In this document: positions 1 to 9,819 of the stretch, piece by piece
Layout: each line of letters opens with the position of its first letter
Numbering within the stretch: position 1 is the first letter of the stretch
Made by a program: the position numbers and the translations under genes
The notes under the pieces: generated by a model
The model's database searches: none
Told to the model about the DNA's origin: nothing
What the model saw: only the letters and a program-made list of their open reading frames with translations
Source of the DNA: a virus
Direction: 5' to 3' (one strand)
Length of the DNA: 64,000 nucleotides
IMG/VR virus record: IMGVR_UViG_3300049846_000568
Location: 81,809 to 145,808 of that record

Positions 1-2049
1 TACAACTGTTGGATCTGATCGGCTCTTAATACGCTCAACAAACTGATTACGTTCAATCTCACTCTGAGAGAGGATATCGTTAGCGCCATCTGCGGTGTTG
101 TTGTTGATAACCCAGGATGGACGCCATGGAGATGAGAACGACCAACTACTGCTTAGCGTAAACTCATCACTATCATCAAGGGCACGGCCCTTCATAGCGT
201 ATAGGCAGATGTTGTACAGGAGCTTGTATGCGCCCTCTTGCGCCCAGGCACTCGCCATTTCAGCATAATCCTCTGGGGTACCGGCGTCGTACGCTGTATC
301 ACCAAGGTTTAAACTAACGAGCTGCCCAGTAGTTGGATGTGCCAAATAGTTTGTGGCGATATCGACGGTGTCAATAATGACCGAACCACCGGAACTGAAT
401 TCCCGACGAATCATTACAGGCTTGTATGTGGTGTCTGCGGAGCTTCTAGCCTTCAGAATTGTCTCGTAGTATGTTGGATTGCTGTAGATGTAGTGAGATG
501 CCCTATCTCCATTGCTGGACCAAACGGCCATCACATTAACTAGCGCCGGATGAAGAGAATTGTACTCGTCACCAGAGCCATCATTGAAGTCCCAACCGCC
601 AAGCTGTGTGTCGGCATCGAAAAAGATGTCTGTCGTATTCGAAACAGTAAGTGTGCCAAGAGCCGCATAGTCGTCATTTGCCCCAGGGTAATTGACAATA
701 GATCCGTCATATGGGTCTACGAAGCTTGTAAAAGTGCAGCCCAAACCCTGTGGAAGTGAACGTGTTCCGCACTCGATAATGAGAGTGCCGCCAAGCTGAC
801 GCGTAAAGTAATCAATCTTATTTAGGTAGGGTGTGAAATCAAACTCATATGTCTCAGGATGCCAGACAAGGATGTCGAACTCCTGCAGTTGCGACATGGT
901 GATTGTGTCGAAGTTGACATTCCAATATGTTGCGCTTGTCTTTTCGATTGCACCAGATGGGTTTGCTTTGTTGAGCTTCTCTGTAACTGGATTGATGAAC
1001 TGTAAATTGCCGGCGTTGTAATCACTGACACTCATGTTGTAGAAGACGTACGGAGCAATGGCTCTAGTTCCAGCGGTCCAATTTGGGTTTGTCCAGTTTG
1101 TGCTAACGGTACCGCAGCGAATAACCTGCTTTGATCTTGTAGGGTCGATTCTAACCTTCTCGGTAAAATCGCACGTTACGCGCCACCTAAAGAGCTGGAA
1201 CAATCTAGGATCGTTAACCGCTTTCTTGGGCACATATACCTTGTAGCCATCGGCGGCGGCCGTCTTGATGCCAAGGAGTTGCTCTTTTTGATTGGTCGGC
1301 TTTGTACTGTAAATTCGCTTGAATCTATTGGCCGGGTCGAAGACATCGCTCTCTTCTGGCACATACTGGTAGTAGTGTAGCGGATTTAGTACTTCTCTAT
1401 GATTGATGTTCTGGTTCTTAAACTGCCCATTTGTATCAATCTCTACCTTATTGTACTGAAGGTATAAATTCTCAGCCGTATCCGTATCAACGTAGGCGTA
1501 GACCCTGTAGGCGGTCTGGGCTTCTTCTGCCTCTTCAACCGCTCTCGCCACAGCGATTCTATACTTTGGCTTACCAGTCTCGTCTGTGTATTCCTTGCCG
1601 TTGTTGTCAACAACCTTTACGTTAGGAATGGTGAGAGGGTGGACCGTATCAAAAGACGAGTAACCCTTAATGTCTATGTGGAAGTACCGGCTTACGTGCA
1701 CGTAGGGAAGGATTGACTCAGCCGTGTATTCGTTACCGGGACGAAGTTCAAAATCCTCATTGATACTGAACACATCAGCGACGGATGGATATTCGTCAAA
1801 GATGGCCTGATTACCAAACTCATCCTGCAGAATACCGAGTTCGTCTGCGTACATGAGCTTACATGCGCCAAGCGTACCAGTTGTGTTTTCGGGCGTAATA
1901 TTCGATGTATCGATGATGATCAGATTGTTCTCCGGGTTAAGAGCGGGGGCCTTAACCCAAGACAGATTTACATCACCATCAGGAACACGGACACCCCTAC
2001 GAATGGCCTTTTCGTTACCCGCAGTAGATTGGTTGCGAAATCTGTCCAT
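1..2049 (-). CDS. Large baseplate/tail-fibre-region protein, 3' end missing (partial)
   Basis: An uninterrupted frame of 683 codons starts at an ATG at 2049 and runs off the left edge, so the C-terminus is missing. I translated it by hand and found no stop. It follows the gpI-like baseplate gene after a 3-base gap, so a baseplate or fibre-associated role is inferred from position. I do not recognise a family overall. Residues about 390-430 read FDILVWHPETYEFDF then GGTLIIECGTRS, alternating beta strand and loop with a GG-TLIIECG turn, loosely like the core of a class I glutamine-amidotransferase-like or ThuA-type fold; this is a weak resemblance. No membrane segment or signal peptide is seen. 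The rest is rich in Asn, Asp, Thr and Tyr, typical of beta-rich virion proteins. Confidence 0.85.
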   Translation of the reverse strand, partial: MDRFRNQSTAGNEKAIRRGVRVPDGDVNLSWVKAPALNPENNLIIIDTSNITPENTTGTLGACKLMYADELGILQDEFGNQAIFDEYPSVADVFSINEDFELRPGNEYTAESILPYVHVSRYFHIDIKGYSSFDTVHPLTIPNVKVVDNNGKEYTDETGKPKYRIAVARAVEEAEEAQTAYRVYAYVDTDTAENLYLQYNKVEIDTNGQFKNQNINHREVLNPLHYYQYVPEESDVFDPANRFKRIYSTKPTNQKEQLLGIKTAAADGYKVYVPKKAVNDPRLFQLFRWRVTCDFTEKVRIDPTRSKQVIRCGTVSTNWTNPNWTAGTRAIAPYVFYNMSVSDYNAGNLQFINPVTEKLNKANPSGAIEKTSATYWNVNFDTITMSQLQEFDILVWHPETYEFDFTPYLNKIDYFTRQLGGTLIIECGTRSLPQGLGCTFTSFVDPYDGSIVNYPGANDDYAALGTLTVSNTTDIFFDADTQLGGWDFNDGSGDEYNSLHPALVNVMAVWSSNGDRASHYIYSNPTYYETILKARSSADTTYKPVMIRREFSSGGSVIIDTVDIATNYLAHPTTGQLVSLNLGDTAYDAGTPEDYAEMASAWAQEGAYKLLYNICLYAMKGRALDDSDEFTLSSSWSFSSPWRPSWVINNNTADGANDILSQSEIERNQFVERIKSRSDPTVV

Positions 2050-2052
2050 GTA

Positions 2053-5000
2053 CTAAAACTCCCTATAATCGGGGCGTGCTTCTGTTAGGTCGTTCACTGA
2101 TGTGGGCGTTCTCAATGGTCCCAGTGCGCCGAGCTGATACTGGCGATATCTATCGACCGCATACCAATCAGATGGGTTAACTTCCCATGTTACTGGTGTC
2201 GCTGGCGCGAGTGGTGTAGCCTCATCGTAGAAGGTTGGCCAAGCGTAGGTACCGTTGGGGGCCAAATCTGGAATGGTCTCTGTTCTCTCACTGAACTGAA
2301 CGGCGTTGCGGGGTAGACCATTAAGGTTTTCGACTCCATGAATCGAATCGATATACTCAACCCAGAACACAACATCGCCAGTCAAGCTCCAGTCTGGTGT
2401 TGCCGGGTCATTCCAGCCACCCGGAGTGGCGCCATACCCATCAATACTGCCATAAGCCCTGACATTGTCTATAGTAATCCCATCATCGGTTATAGCAAAC
2501 CCGTGATCAGAAGCCGATACATTTCCTGCTTGCACCGTCCAAGAATCCACCAATACACCATTGATATACCACTCTATTGACGTGCCCTCAAACACTGCCC
2601 TAACAGTATCCCCGTCCGCATATGGGACTCCTGTATCGTTAAATACAACCGGACCGCCACCGTCTACCTCGAATACTTGCCAGTTGGCACCGTATCCACT
2701 AGCTACACCAATACCGAGATACTGATTGGAATTCAGGTAACGGACATACATGAGATCGCCGCTACCGCCTACAGTACCGCCAGAGAATGTCCAAGTTGAT
2801 TCTACCGAACCATCAGCCTCACAGGTGGCAAATGCCTGACCTCCACCCGATGCTGGGAAGGTCTCCACCTTGTTGTTGTACACCCTAAAAATTGAGGGAC
2901 CAAAACCACTCCACGGTCCACCAAGCTCGGCGTTGTGGTTCTGGAGATCTTTATTGTTGATGTCGGTGAAAGTATCAATCAAAACGGGAGAATGATACGA
3001 CATGTTTGGTGATGCTGTCTCACTCTCTAGGGCCACCATCCAATAACCTGGAGACCATGGCGTAGCGGCCATAAATGGTCCTACGTTGAAGACACCGTTT
3101 TCATCGGCCACAACTCGACCAGCCTCATTGTCCCAACCGGGAGACGCCGCGGCAGTTTCGTACTGGGTCGTCCAAACATCCTTCATATAGCGGCCCTTAC
3201 GCCAATAAACTACGGCATAAGGTACTGGTGTATGTGAATCATCTTCAACTCGACCATATAGCTCAACACTAGAATTGCCGTCAGCGGGAATCTGCTGAAC
3301 ATTTGGCACTGCTGCAAGTGTATAGGTTGGCGTCGCCTTTGGAGTAATGTGGTAGTTCACAGTTGCCGACGCATCACCCGATACTGTCACCATACCGGAG
3401 AGGTCCGTGTTTGTGCTGGCCGATAGAAGCTTAACCACAGCAAAACCGTCATCATTTGTTGTTACGGTTGTATAATCAAGCGTACCAAATGTGGTGCCGA
3501 GATTGAATGTGGCGTTGGGCTTTGGATTGCCATGAATATCTAACGACAGAAGCGTAACTATCAAGTAGTCTTGACCATCAGCGATAATGCTTGATGGGCT
3601 AATCCTTACCTCAACCTTATCCAAATCATACTCATTGTGGGAGATATAGATAAAGCCCTCATCAAGTACTGTATAGAAGGTGCTCAACGGAAGCTGGACC
3701 GGTGTAGCTGGATCGAACTTTGAGATCTCGTAGTTAATCGAAACCTCAGCGGGCAGTTCCTGATCAAACACCAATCGAGTCTTATTTTGGTTATCTACAT
3801 CCACATATTCGTGATCTGCGTAGAACGAGCGACTGACCTTGTAAGTCAACTCATATTCATGATCAACGTTTGTATTGTCTGATGTAGTAATTGCGTTAGT
3901 TTCCGTAAAGGTGGCTGCTGCTACTGTTTCGCCAGTATTAAGGTTGGTTACTGATATGTCGTAAATATCTTCATAAGCAGCATATAGGACCGTTGAACCT
4001 GTACCATAGACCGTTTGAGTGGTGTATTGGGTAAATCCTGGTGTCGCCTCGTCCCAAAAGGCGACCTGCCTATACTCCCTAGGTGTCAGCTCGTTTGTCT
4101 TAACGATGATTGGGGCACCCTGGCGAGCAACCCTTGAAAGGATCTTCGCGTCTGATGTAATTGTCGCTGTCTCTTCGGATGGCGTAGCATAGAAGTAGTA
4201 TTCGTCGTTACGATCGTAGAACCACCCAGAATGAACCTGCGGATACCACTGCTCTGGGATATTTGGGTTCAATCTTGCGCGAACCACAAATGGTCCATAC
4301 GAATATACGCCCCCATCTAGTGTTTCATCTACGGCGTTAGCGGGGTACGTAACTGCGGTGCCGTCATCGAATGATGGTTGCACTGTGTTAGAGTCGAGCC
4401 ATACAATTACCCGACCATTGTCAATTGACTCCACGCCAATCCAAGTTACAACGTAATCTTCCGTATTTGGAATGCCGAAGTCATCCCTACTAACCGTCAT
4501 CGTCTCTAGATTATAGTTTGAGTTCCCTGGTTGTGGAGCAATTCCATTACGCCATGGGCCATTCTCGTCAACGACACCACTAAAGGTGTTTAGGCAGTCA
4601 TACTCAAATAGCTCCCAGTACGGGCAGTTGGCTACGGGGTAAAGAGCACCAACTGGTGTGGCGTTTTCGTCAACAGCCTCAAACACAAACTCTGCAGTAT
4701 CTGCCGTAAATGTCTTTTGTCCGTTAGTCCAAGTCGAAGACCCATTACAACGAACATACTCTGCGGGGATGAACAGGCCTGAACCGTCTACATCTGTTGT
4801 GTAGCCACCATAGCTATTGTTATCGTCTGCGTCTGTTGTAACAATCTGAACCTTATAGGTACGGAGTCCGGTCTCGTATGGGTGCCAAATTATTGCTGGT
4901 ACAGGAATGGTAAAGCTTTGTAGTCCTTGGTCCGGAAGTGCCCCATTGATAGATACGGTATAGCGGTGCTTATCTGAGACCCACGTATCAGTGGAAGAAG

Positions 5001-7089
5001 CCGTTTCCTTGCTCTCCATTGAAATCGACACCGGGTGGAATGCAGAGATAAGGGGGGTAGAACCACCATCAATCGTAATTGGTGTGGCGCCGTCTGCGTA
5101 TTCTAGCAGGGATGTTGTATCGCCACTAAACCAAGCGGTGTAGGTATCGCTCGATGGCATATACGCATAGTATGGCGAGCCGCCGTTGTAGTGCCAGTTG
5201 CCATTATAGATCTTGCAGCTTGTGATGTCCGCCCAAGTAAAACTATAGCTTGAGCTTACCGTATGTTCGCCACCGGTAGAGTCAACCCAAATCATCCCAG
5301 GGACACTCTGTCCGTCCTGAGTCATGAAGAAGTGCTCAACTACGCTATTTGTAGTAGGTGTTGCGGACTGCTCACCGTTATTTGTTGTGAGCGAGAAAAT
5401 GTGACGAAGAGTTCCCTTGCCAGTAACAGCAAGCTCGATGGTAAAGTATGCGGTTGTATCCGGGTTCTCGTACTTAGTGTAAGGTACTTCACCCCAAATA
5501 TTAACGTCAAAGGTGATCTTACGAAACTCGTCGCGTGTCTGCTTCCTGCGACCACGCAGCTTTACGTGTCCCGTAAACTCTCTAGCACCTGTTACCTCAT
5601 CTGGGCGATAGACATATAGATCGTTACCGTCACCAATACCAGACTGCGTATCATCATCATCAAGTGGAGTAGCATCATATCTGCGCGCTAGTTCGGAATA
5701 ACCTTCGCCTTCCTGTCCACCAGCATCCCATGTAATGTTGCCCCAAACAAAGTTGCCCCACGTACTTGGATACTCTTTGGCCAAGGATTGAATTAAGTTG
5801 ATGAACTTCTGTGTCGGCACGCCGTCAAGGCCAACAAAGTCTGTATGATTCTCCAGGTCATCAATCTCATACACCTCAGGAGTTGCCCCTGGGAAGTAAG
5901 AATCCGGTGTGGAGTCTACAGGATCCTGGAAGTACTGCCACAAACTAAGCTCTCGCCTAAGGGCCAACTTGAACGCCTCTACACCAACACCTGGCTTGTT
6001 GATAAACACATCAAGAATACGACCCTTGAAGTATTCGTTTGTCTCAAGATGGAGTCTACTAAGGTCTACCTTTAGGCCAAACTCGTCAAACCAGTTCCAG
6101 ATATGGTGTGGCGATGCAGTATAGGCACTGTAGTTGATGAGGATTTCATCATAGTTCTTGTTGAGGAAGATGACGTCCTCAACATCGTCATGCCAAAAAC
6201 CATATTCGTCATCTGTAAGATCGTAGAAGTCTTCCAAATTAGAACAACGAGACAGTTCAACACCATCACCACTAATCTGGTAAACGGCATTTGGCACGTC
6301 TGCAATGATGTAGATCCAAGCCTTCTGGTTTACGTCTGCCGTGTTGATAAACTGCTGAGCGTAGACGTAAGCTATATCATCTCGAAGGTCATCTAACCAC
6401 TCGCCAGCAACTGCACTAAGCAGCATGCCGGATAGCGAGGTTGGGGTGGCCAGTTCAGGTGTTGCGGGATCTTCGTTCTCAATCTCGCGAACGGCCATCC
6501 ACTCAGGAAACTTGTTCTGAATATCACGAACAGACTTGTAGGAAGGCTTGCCCTGAAGCGGTTCGCCAATCCTGACCCTAATGATAAGTTCGACATCCGC
6601 TGACGAAAAGTCCTGATCACTACTAAGGCGAAGAACTACCCTACCATAACGATATGAGGATACCTCACCAATGTAATCAAGGTTTGTAACGCCAGCCTTA
6701 AATGCCCACTCATCGGGAAACTGCGCCGTAGCATCATCTATCGTATACAGGTCAAGAGCGCAGTTAACATCCGCTACACCGTTCAGTGTGGAAAAAGTAA
6801 TGTCATAGTCTACAACATCAATACGACCAGATTGGTCAATAAACCTGTCATTGTCGATGATACCAATCTCTGTCTCTGTGGCGGAGAGCTGGTCATAGCC
6901 GACATATGTGTTATTACCTAAGCTGTCAAGACCGTAATTAGACTTAATTGTAGAGTAGTTGCGGTAAGATGGCGTCGCCATCTCGGATGCGGCACTCTGG
7001 TTATCGTAGAAATCGATGATACCAGAAGTCCAAGTGTTATCACTTTTTGTAAAGTCTTCTGTAACAAGTCTTAGGTAATAGGTCTTCAA
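2053..7089 (-). CDS. gpI-like multidomain baseplate protein with Ig-like and LamG-like domains and many ATP tripeptides
   Basis: A 1678-aa protein. Residues about 180-460 resemble the tail protein I/wedge family that follows gpJ in contractile tails: IQNKFPEWMAVREIE, AGEWLDDLRDDI, then VFINKPGVGVEAFKLALRRE. Its position downstream of the gpJ-like gene fits. After that come many beta-rich modules. Residues about 1160-1250 look like a Big_1/invasin-type Ig domain (ISPSSIIADGQDY, DIHGNPKPNATF). About 1380-1540 look like a LamG/concanavalin-type jelly roll (VYNNKVETFPASG, YINGVLVDSWTV). The sequence contains 17 Ala-Thr-Pro tripeptides scattered from residue about 40 to 1631, encoded with varied codons, mostly in apparent loops. 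That is far above chance and is treated as a separate finding. Likely role: outer baseplate/wedge protein that carries host-contact domains. Start ATG at 7089. Confidence 0.8.
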   Translation of the reverse strand: MKTYYLRLVTEDFTKSDNTWTSGIIDFYDNQSAASEMATPSYRNYSTIKSNYGLDSLGNNTYVGYDQLSATETEIGIIDNDRFIDQSGRIDVVDYDITFSTLNGVADVNCALDLYTIDDATAQFPDEWAFKAGVTNLDYIGEVSSYRYGRVVLRLSSDQDFSSADVELIIRVRIGEPLQGKPSYKSVRDIQNKFPEWMAVREIENEDPATPELATPTSLSGMLLSAVAGEWLDDLRDDIAYVYAQQFINTADVNQKAWIYIIADVPNAVYQISGDGVELSRCSNLEDFYDLTDDEYGFWHDDVEDVIFLNKNYDEILINYSAYTASPHHIWNWFDEFGLKVDLSRLHLETNEYFKGRILDVFINKPGVGVEAFKLALRRELSLWQYFQDPVDSTPDSYFPGATPEVYEIDDLENHTDFVGLDGVPTQKFINLIQSLAKEYPSTWGNFVWGNITWDAGGQEGEGYSELARRYDATPLDDDDTQSGIGDGNDLYVYRPDEVTGAREFTGHVKLRGRRKQTRDEFRKITFDVNIWGEVPYTKYENPDTTAYFTIELAVTGKGTLRHIFSLTTNNGEQSATPTTNSVVEHFFMTQDGQSVPGMIWVDSTGGEHTVSSSYSFTWADITSCKIYNGNWHYNGGSPYYAYMPSSDTYTAWFSGDTTSLLEYADGATPITIDGGSTPLISAFHPVSISMESKETASSTDTWVSDKHRYTVSINGALPDQGLQSFTIPVPAIIWHPYETGLRTYKVQIVTTDADDNNSYGGYTTDVDGSGLFIPAEYVRCNGSSTWTNGQKTFTADTAEFVFEAVDENATPVGALYPVANCPYWELFEYDCLNTFSGVVDENGPWRNGIAPQPGNSNYNLETMTVSRDDFGIPNTEDYVVTWIGVESIDNGRVIVWLDSNTVQPSFDDGTAVTYPANAVDETLDGGVYSYGPFVVRARLNPNIPEQWYPQVHSGWFYDRNDEYYFYATPSEETATITSDAKILSRVARQGAPIIVKTNELTPREYRQVAFWDEATPGFTQYTTQTVYGTGSTVLYAAYEDIYDISVTNLNTGETVAAATFTETNAITTSDNTNVDHEYELTYKVSRSFYADHEYVDVDNQNKTRLVFDQELPAEVSINYEISKFDPATPVQLPLSTFYTVLDEGFIYISHNEYDLDKVEVRISPSSIIADGQDYLIVTLLSLDIHGNPKPNATFNLGTTFGTLDYTTVTTNDDGFAVVKLLSASTNTDLSGMVTVSGDASATVNYHITPKATPTYTLAAVPNVQQIPADGNSSVELYGRVEDDSHTPVPYAVVYWRKGRYMKDVWTTQYETAAASPGWDNEAGRVVADENGVFNVGPFMAATPWSPGYWMVALESETASPNMSYHSPVLIDTFTDINNKDLQNHNAELGGPWSGFGPSIFRVYNNKVETFPASGGGQAFATCEADGSVESTWTFSGGTVGGSGDLMYVRYLNSNQYLGIGVASGYGANWQVFEVDGGGPVVFNDTGVPYADGDTVRAVFEGTSIEWYINGVLVDSWTVQAGNVSASDHGFAITDDGITIDNVRAYGSIDGYGATPGGWNDPATPDWSLTGDVVFWVEYIDSIHGVENLNGLPRNAVQFSERTETIPDLAPNGTYAWPTFYDEATPLAPATPVTWEVNPSDWYAVDRYRQYQLGALGPLRTPTSVNDLTEARPDYREF

Positions 7090-7099
7090 CTTCTACCCT

Positions 7100-8287
7100 T
7101 TAGTTGTCTAAGTAGATCGTGTGCTCCGAAGTTACTCCGTGAACTGGATGGACGAACTGCAAGTGCTGAGATGGTCTGCCCATAACGGCAAGGGTCTCTT
7201 GCGCATAAGTGTTGTAACTTTCGGGCGACCCACTGATCCTGAGGATTGAGCTACCAAGAGTCATCTTGCAGTTCTGGTGATAATGCCCCATGAATACGTC
7301 ACCGAAAGGTTCGGGCACTGCGCCATCCTTCCAACCCATTACCTTCTTGTAGTAGGTGTGGCTAGACGTAGGAGGAGGTAGCTGGTCTCCGTGTATTAGT
7401 AACGTGCCATACTCGCCAATGGTATCAACAGCGTAGAAATTGCTTTCGCCATGACCATCTGGGATATCAAAGGTTACTCTTGGCTCATTTGCAAACATGT
7501 GCTCCACAATCTTGTAGAGCAGTCTGTCCATATTTGTCTCAGAGTTGTACTCTCTCCTACTGCGGCCACCAATTGATCCATGGTTGCCAATTACGCCAAC
7601 AAAGTGAACGTGCTCAAACTCCTGTAGAAGTCTGAGAATCATGTCTCGGATAATCTCCGGACCATTTACACCCACCTGCTTATACAGGCTTGAATCGATT
7701 AGGTGTGACTGACCAGAGAAGATATCCTCACCCTCAACAATGTCACCAATAAACCAAAGGTGGATATCTCTTACGGGATGATCTGCCCTCTGAACATTTG
7801 TTACCTCAATAATTCTCTCTGTATACTTAGCAATTCTCTCGCGGCATACTTCTGAGTTGTAGGTAGGGGTAACCTTGCCTAGCTGCCAGTCAGCGCAAAC
7901 GGCTACTGCTGTTTCCTCGTCTCCACCAGAATAGCGAATCTTTGGCGGATCAACCTGAGGCGGGCGGATCTTCTCTACAGCCTCCTTCATAGCATCGTAC
8001 ACGGCGTCAACAGCGTGATGCTTGATGATCTTGTGCTTGTCTGCCAATCGGGCGAGACGAACTACCTCTTTACGAAGGAAGATGACTTCCTCTTCAAGAT
8101 CTAGGTCGTCTAGACTATATGCTGGGGCCACGCTTTTAGCGACAGCTTCAGCAACATCTTGAGTCCAAGCTCTACGCTTCGCTTCATTCTCCGCGTTTCG
8201 CTTACATCTAGGACCGCAATACTTTTGATTGTGTACTACCGGCTCAAAAGTGTTGCTGCAATCTGGTCCAGCGCATTCTCTATCCAT
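7100..8287 (-). CDS. Metallophosphoesterase with N-terminal Cys4 zinc-finger-like motif
   Basis: A 395-aa calcineurin-like phosphoesterase. The metal and catalytic motifs are visible in order: ADWQLG (D133, where the family usually has DxH), GDIVEGE (181-187), GNHG (234-237), LIHGD (H299) and GHYH (334-337). The N-terminus has C5-x4-C10-x13-C24-x3-C28, a short zinc-finger or treble-clef-like motif, followed by a charged helical segment to about residue 100. The usual first-motif histidine is replaced by Gln, which may alter metal site chemistry. The family cleaves phosphodiesters, including nucleic acids (MRE11/SbcD type) and nucleotides; the substrate here is unknown. It sits between gpJ-like and gpI-like baseplate genes and has an upstream AGAAGAAGG ribosome site, so it is co-expressed with virion genes. 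A DNA-processing or injected enzyme is possible but unproven. Confidence 0.88.
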   Translation of the reverse strand: MDRECAGPDCSNTFEPVVHNQKYCGPRCKRNAENEAKRRAWTQDVAEAVAKSVAPAYSLDDLDLEEEVIFLRKEVVRLARLADKHKIIKHHAVDAVYDAMKEAVEKIRPPQVDPPKIRYSGGDEETAVAVCADWQLGKVTPTYNSEVCRERIAKYTERIIEVTNVQRADHPVRDIHLWFIGDIVEGEDIFSGQSHLIDSSLYKQVGVNGPEIIRDMILRLLQEFEHVHFVGVIGNHGSIGGRSRREYNSETNMDRLLYKIVEHMFANEPRVTFDIPDGHGESNFYAVDTIGEYGTLLIHGDQLPPPTSSHTYYKKVMGWKDGAVPEPFGDVFMGHYHQNCKMTLGSSILRISGSPESYNTYAQETLAVMGRPSQHLQFVHPVHGVTSEHTIYLDN

Positions 8288-8299
8288 AAACCTTCTTCT

Positions 8300-9439
8300 T
8301 TATGAGGCTATCTGTATTGTGATGCTACCAGGGATTACCTGCTCGTCGTCTTTGACTACGTAGTTCCTACGAATTGTCTCAACGCCGCGCGGTGCGAATC
8401 TATTGATACGCACGTCCTGGATAGCGGATGATGTGTCCATGATCGCCTGGATGAGTCTATTATACACCAAAGTATCGCCCGGAAGAAGCGAATTGATGTA
8501 ACGCATCACTGAAACTCTGACCATGTCTGCTAGGTTGTCTTCAACAACCGAAGATCCTAGCACAATCGATACTGAGATATCAACCAGGATCGTGCTCGGT
8601 TCCTTAACAATCATTCGTACGCCAACTGGCCGTACTTGGTCCATCGCAACTTTAGCCGAGGCGTAGACACCCACCGATGAGGTCGGGTTCTCCGCGATTA
8701 CAAGAGCTTCAAAGGTTCCCATACCATAAGGAGCCTGGCGAATCTTCACATCGCGTACACCATTGACATTTAGGGCGGCGAACCTAACTGCATCTGAAGT
8801 TCCGGAACTTGCTACACGGATAGCCTTAACTAGTCGTACTCGGAAGTTTTGATCGCTCTCATATCCAGGCTGTGGAGCAATAGCCTTAGGGTTTGTACAG
8901 TTTACCGTAGTACCTGGAGGAGAGGTAAAGTTATGGGTAGTCAGCGTATTAGCGGCGGCGCTGAACATCCCGTCGCTGAAACTTGGACGAATCGAAGCAA
9001 AGACCTTTGTACGGCCCGCCTGAATGATCGCCTCGGCCGTTGTATCGAACGCGAGCTGCCTACCAATGAACGAATCTATTCCCGTATATACCCGAGTTCC
9101 TGAAGGAATGACAATATCGGAACCATAAGGCGTATCAATGTAGAAATAAAACGCTCCAAGCTGCGCATTAACGGCAGCCATATCCGATAAAGTACGGCGT
9201 CTAATGCCATAGAGTTCCCCCAAAAGATCTAATGATCTACCTGTAGCGGTAGAAATAACAGACTGAGCAAGGTTGTACTCTAAGGCATCATACATGTCGC
9301 CCAACTGCTCACTAATGGCCTCGGTAAATGCCCGTGCTACAGAACCTGGACTAGTAGAAGTGATGGGAGTATCCTTCTCAAGCCGCCAAAGGGCCTCTCT
9401 CAAGATCTCTGCTCGTCTCTTTCTAGCATAAATTGCCAT
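8300..9439 (-). CDS. Baseplate J-like wedge protein
   Basis: A 379-aa protein of the baseplate J family (P2 gpJ, T4 gp6 type). Typical N-terminal features are the SPGSVARAFTEAISEQLGDM segment followed by TATGRSLDLLGELYGI, then a central IPSGTRVYTG beta unit and a C-terminal region with PGDTLVYNRLIQAIMD and VNGVRDVKI. Length is normal for the family. It is coupled to the gp25-like gene upstream by a 1-base overlap at 9439, the standard order gpV, gp25-like, gpJ. In the virion, gpJ-type proteins form the wedge ring that links the hub to the outer baseplate and relays the contraction signal. Confidence 0.93.
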   Translation of the reverse strand: MAIYARKRRAEILREALWRLEKDTPITSTSPGSVARAFTEAISEQLGDMYDALEYNLAQSVISTATGRSLDLLGELYGIRRRTLSDMAAVNAQLGAFYFYIDTPYGSDIVIPSGTRVYTGIDSFIGRQLAFDTTAEAIIQAGRTKVFASIRPSFSDGMFSAAANTLTTHNFTSPPGTTVNCTNPKAIAPQPGYESDQNFRVRLVKAIRVASSGTSDAVRFAALNVNGVRDVKIRQAPYGMGTFEALVIAENPTSSVGVYASAKVAMDQVRPVGVRMIVKEPSTILVDISVSIVLGSSVVEDNLADMVRVSVMRYINSLLPGDTLVYNRLIQAIMDTSSAIQDVRINRFAPRGVETIRRNYVVKDDEQVIPGSITIQIAS

Positions 9440-9819
9440 TACTGAACCCCTAAGTCTTGCTCTACGGATAGGATCAGCTGACTGCGTGATCCACTTTCAA
9501 TGAAGATATCAAATCTAATCGTTTGTGGACCGGTCGGCACTGCGTTGATCCTGATCGGCTTACCAATAAATCGTCCCTCCCTATTGAGAGCCTCCTCTAT
9601 CAATGCCGCCCCATACTGTCCTGTAGCCTCTGTTTGGGGCATGCCGAAGAGCTGCGAAAGCTCCGTACCCAGTGTGGGATATAGTACAAAGTCAGCGGGC
9701 TCTGTCTTCACGCGTATATAAGCCTGCTGTGCGTCGTCTCGCCACGGTGATTCCGTTATCGCAATATCGCCAGAAGGGCTCACCTTAATGTCCCCATCTT
9801 CAGAGAAATACCAATCCAT
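9439..9819 (-). CDS. gp25-like baseplate wedge protein
   Basis: A 126-aa protein of the gp25/gpW lysozyme-like-fold wedge family (DUF2634-type). Visible signatures are the DIKVSPSGDIAITES start, the central AQQAYIRVKTEPADFVLYPTLGTEL-type region (written here as VKTEPADFVLYPTLGTEL), and the AALIEEALNREGRF helix. In contractile tails gp25 connects the baseplate wedge to the first sheath ring. It overlaps its neighbours on both sides by one base (9819 and 9439), so translation is coupled. Confidence 0.9.
   Translation of the reverse strand: MDWYFSEDGDIKVSPSGDIAITESPWRDDAQQAYIRVKTEPADFVLYPTLGTELSQLFGMPQTEATGQYGAALIEEALNREGRFIGKPIRINAVPTGPQTIRFDIFIESGSRSQLILSVEQDLGVQ

Noticed and set aside
337-759. 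Short plus-strand open frames at the left edge and similar ones throughout
   Set aside because: They overlap well-supported long minus-strand genes, lack good ribosome sites and have atypical composition.
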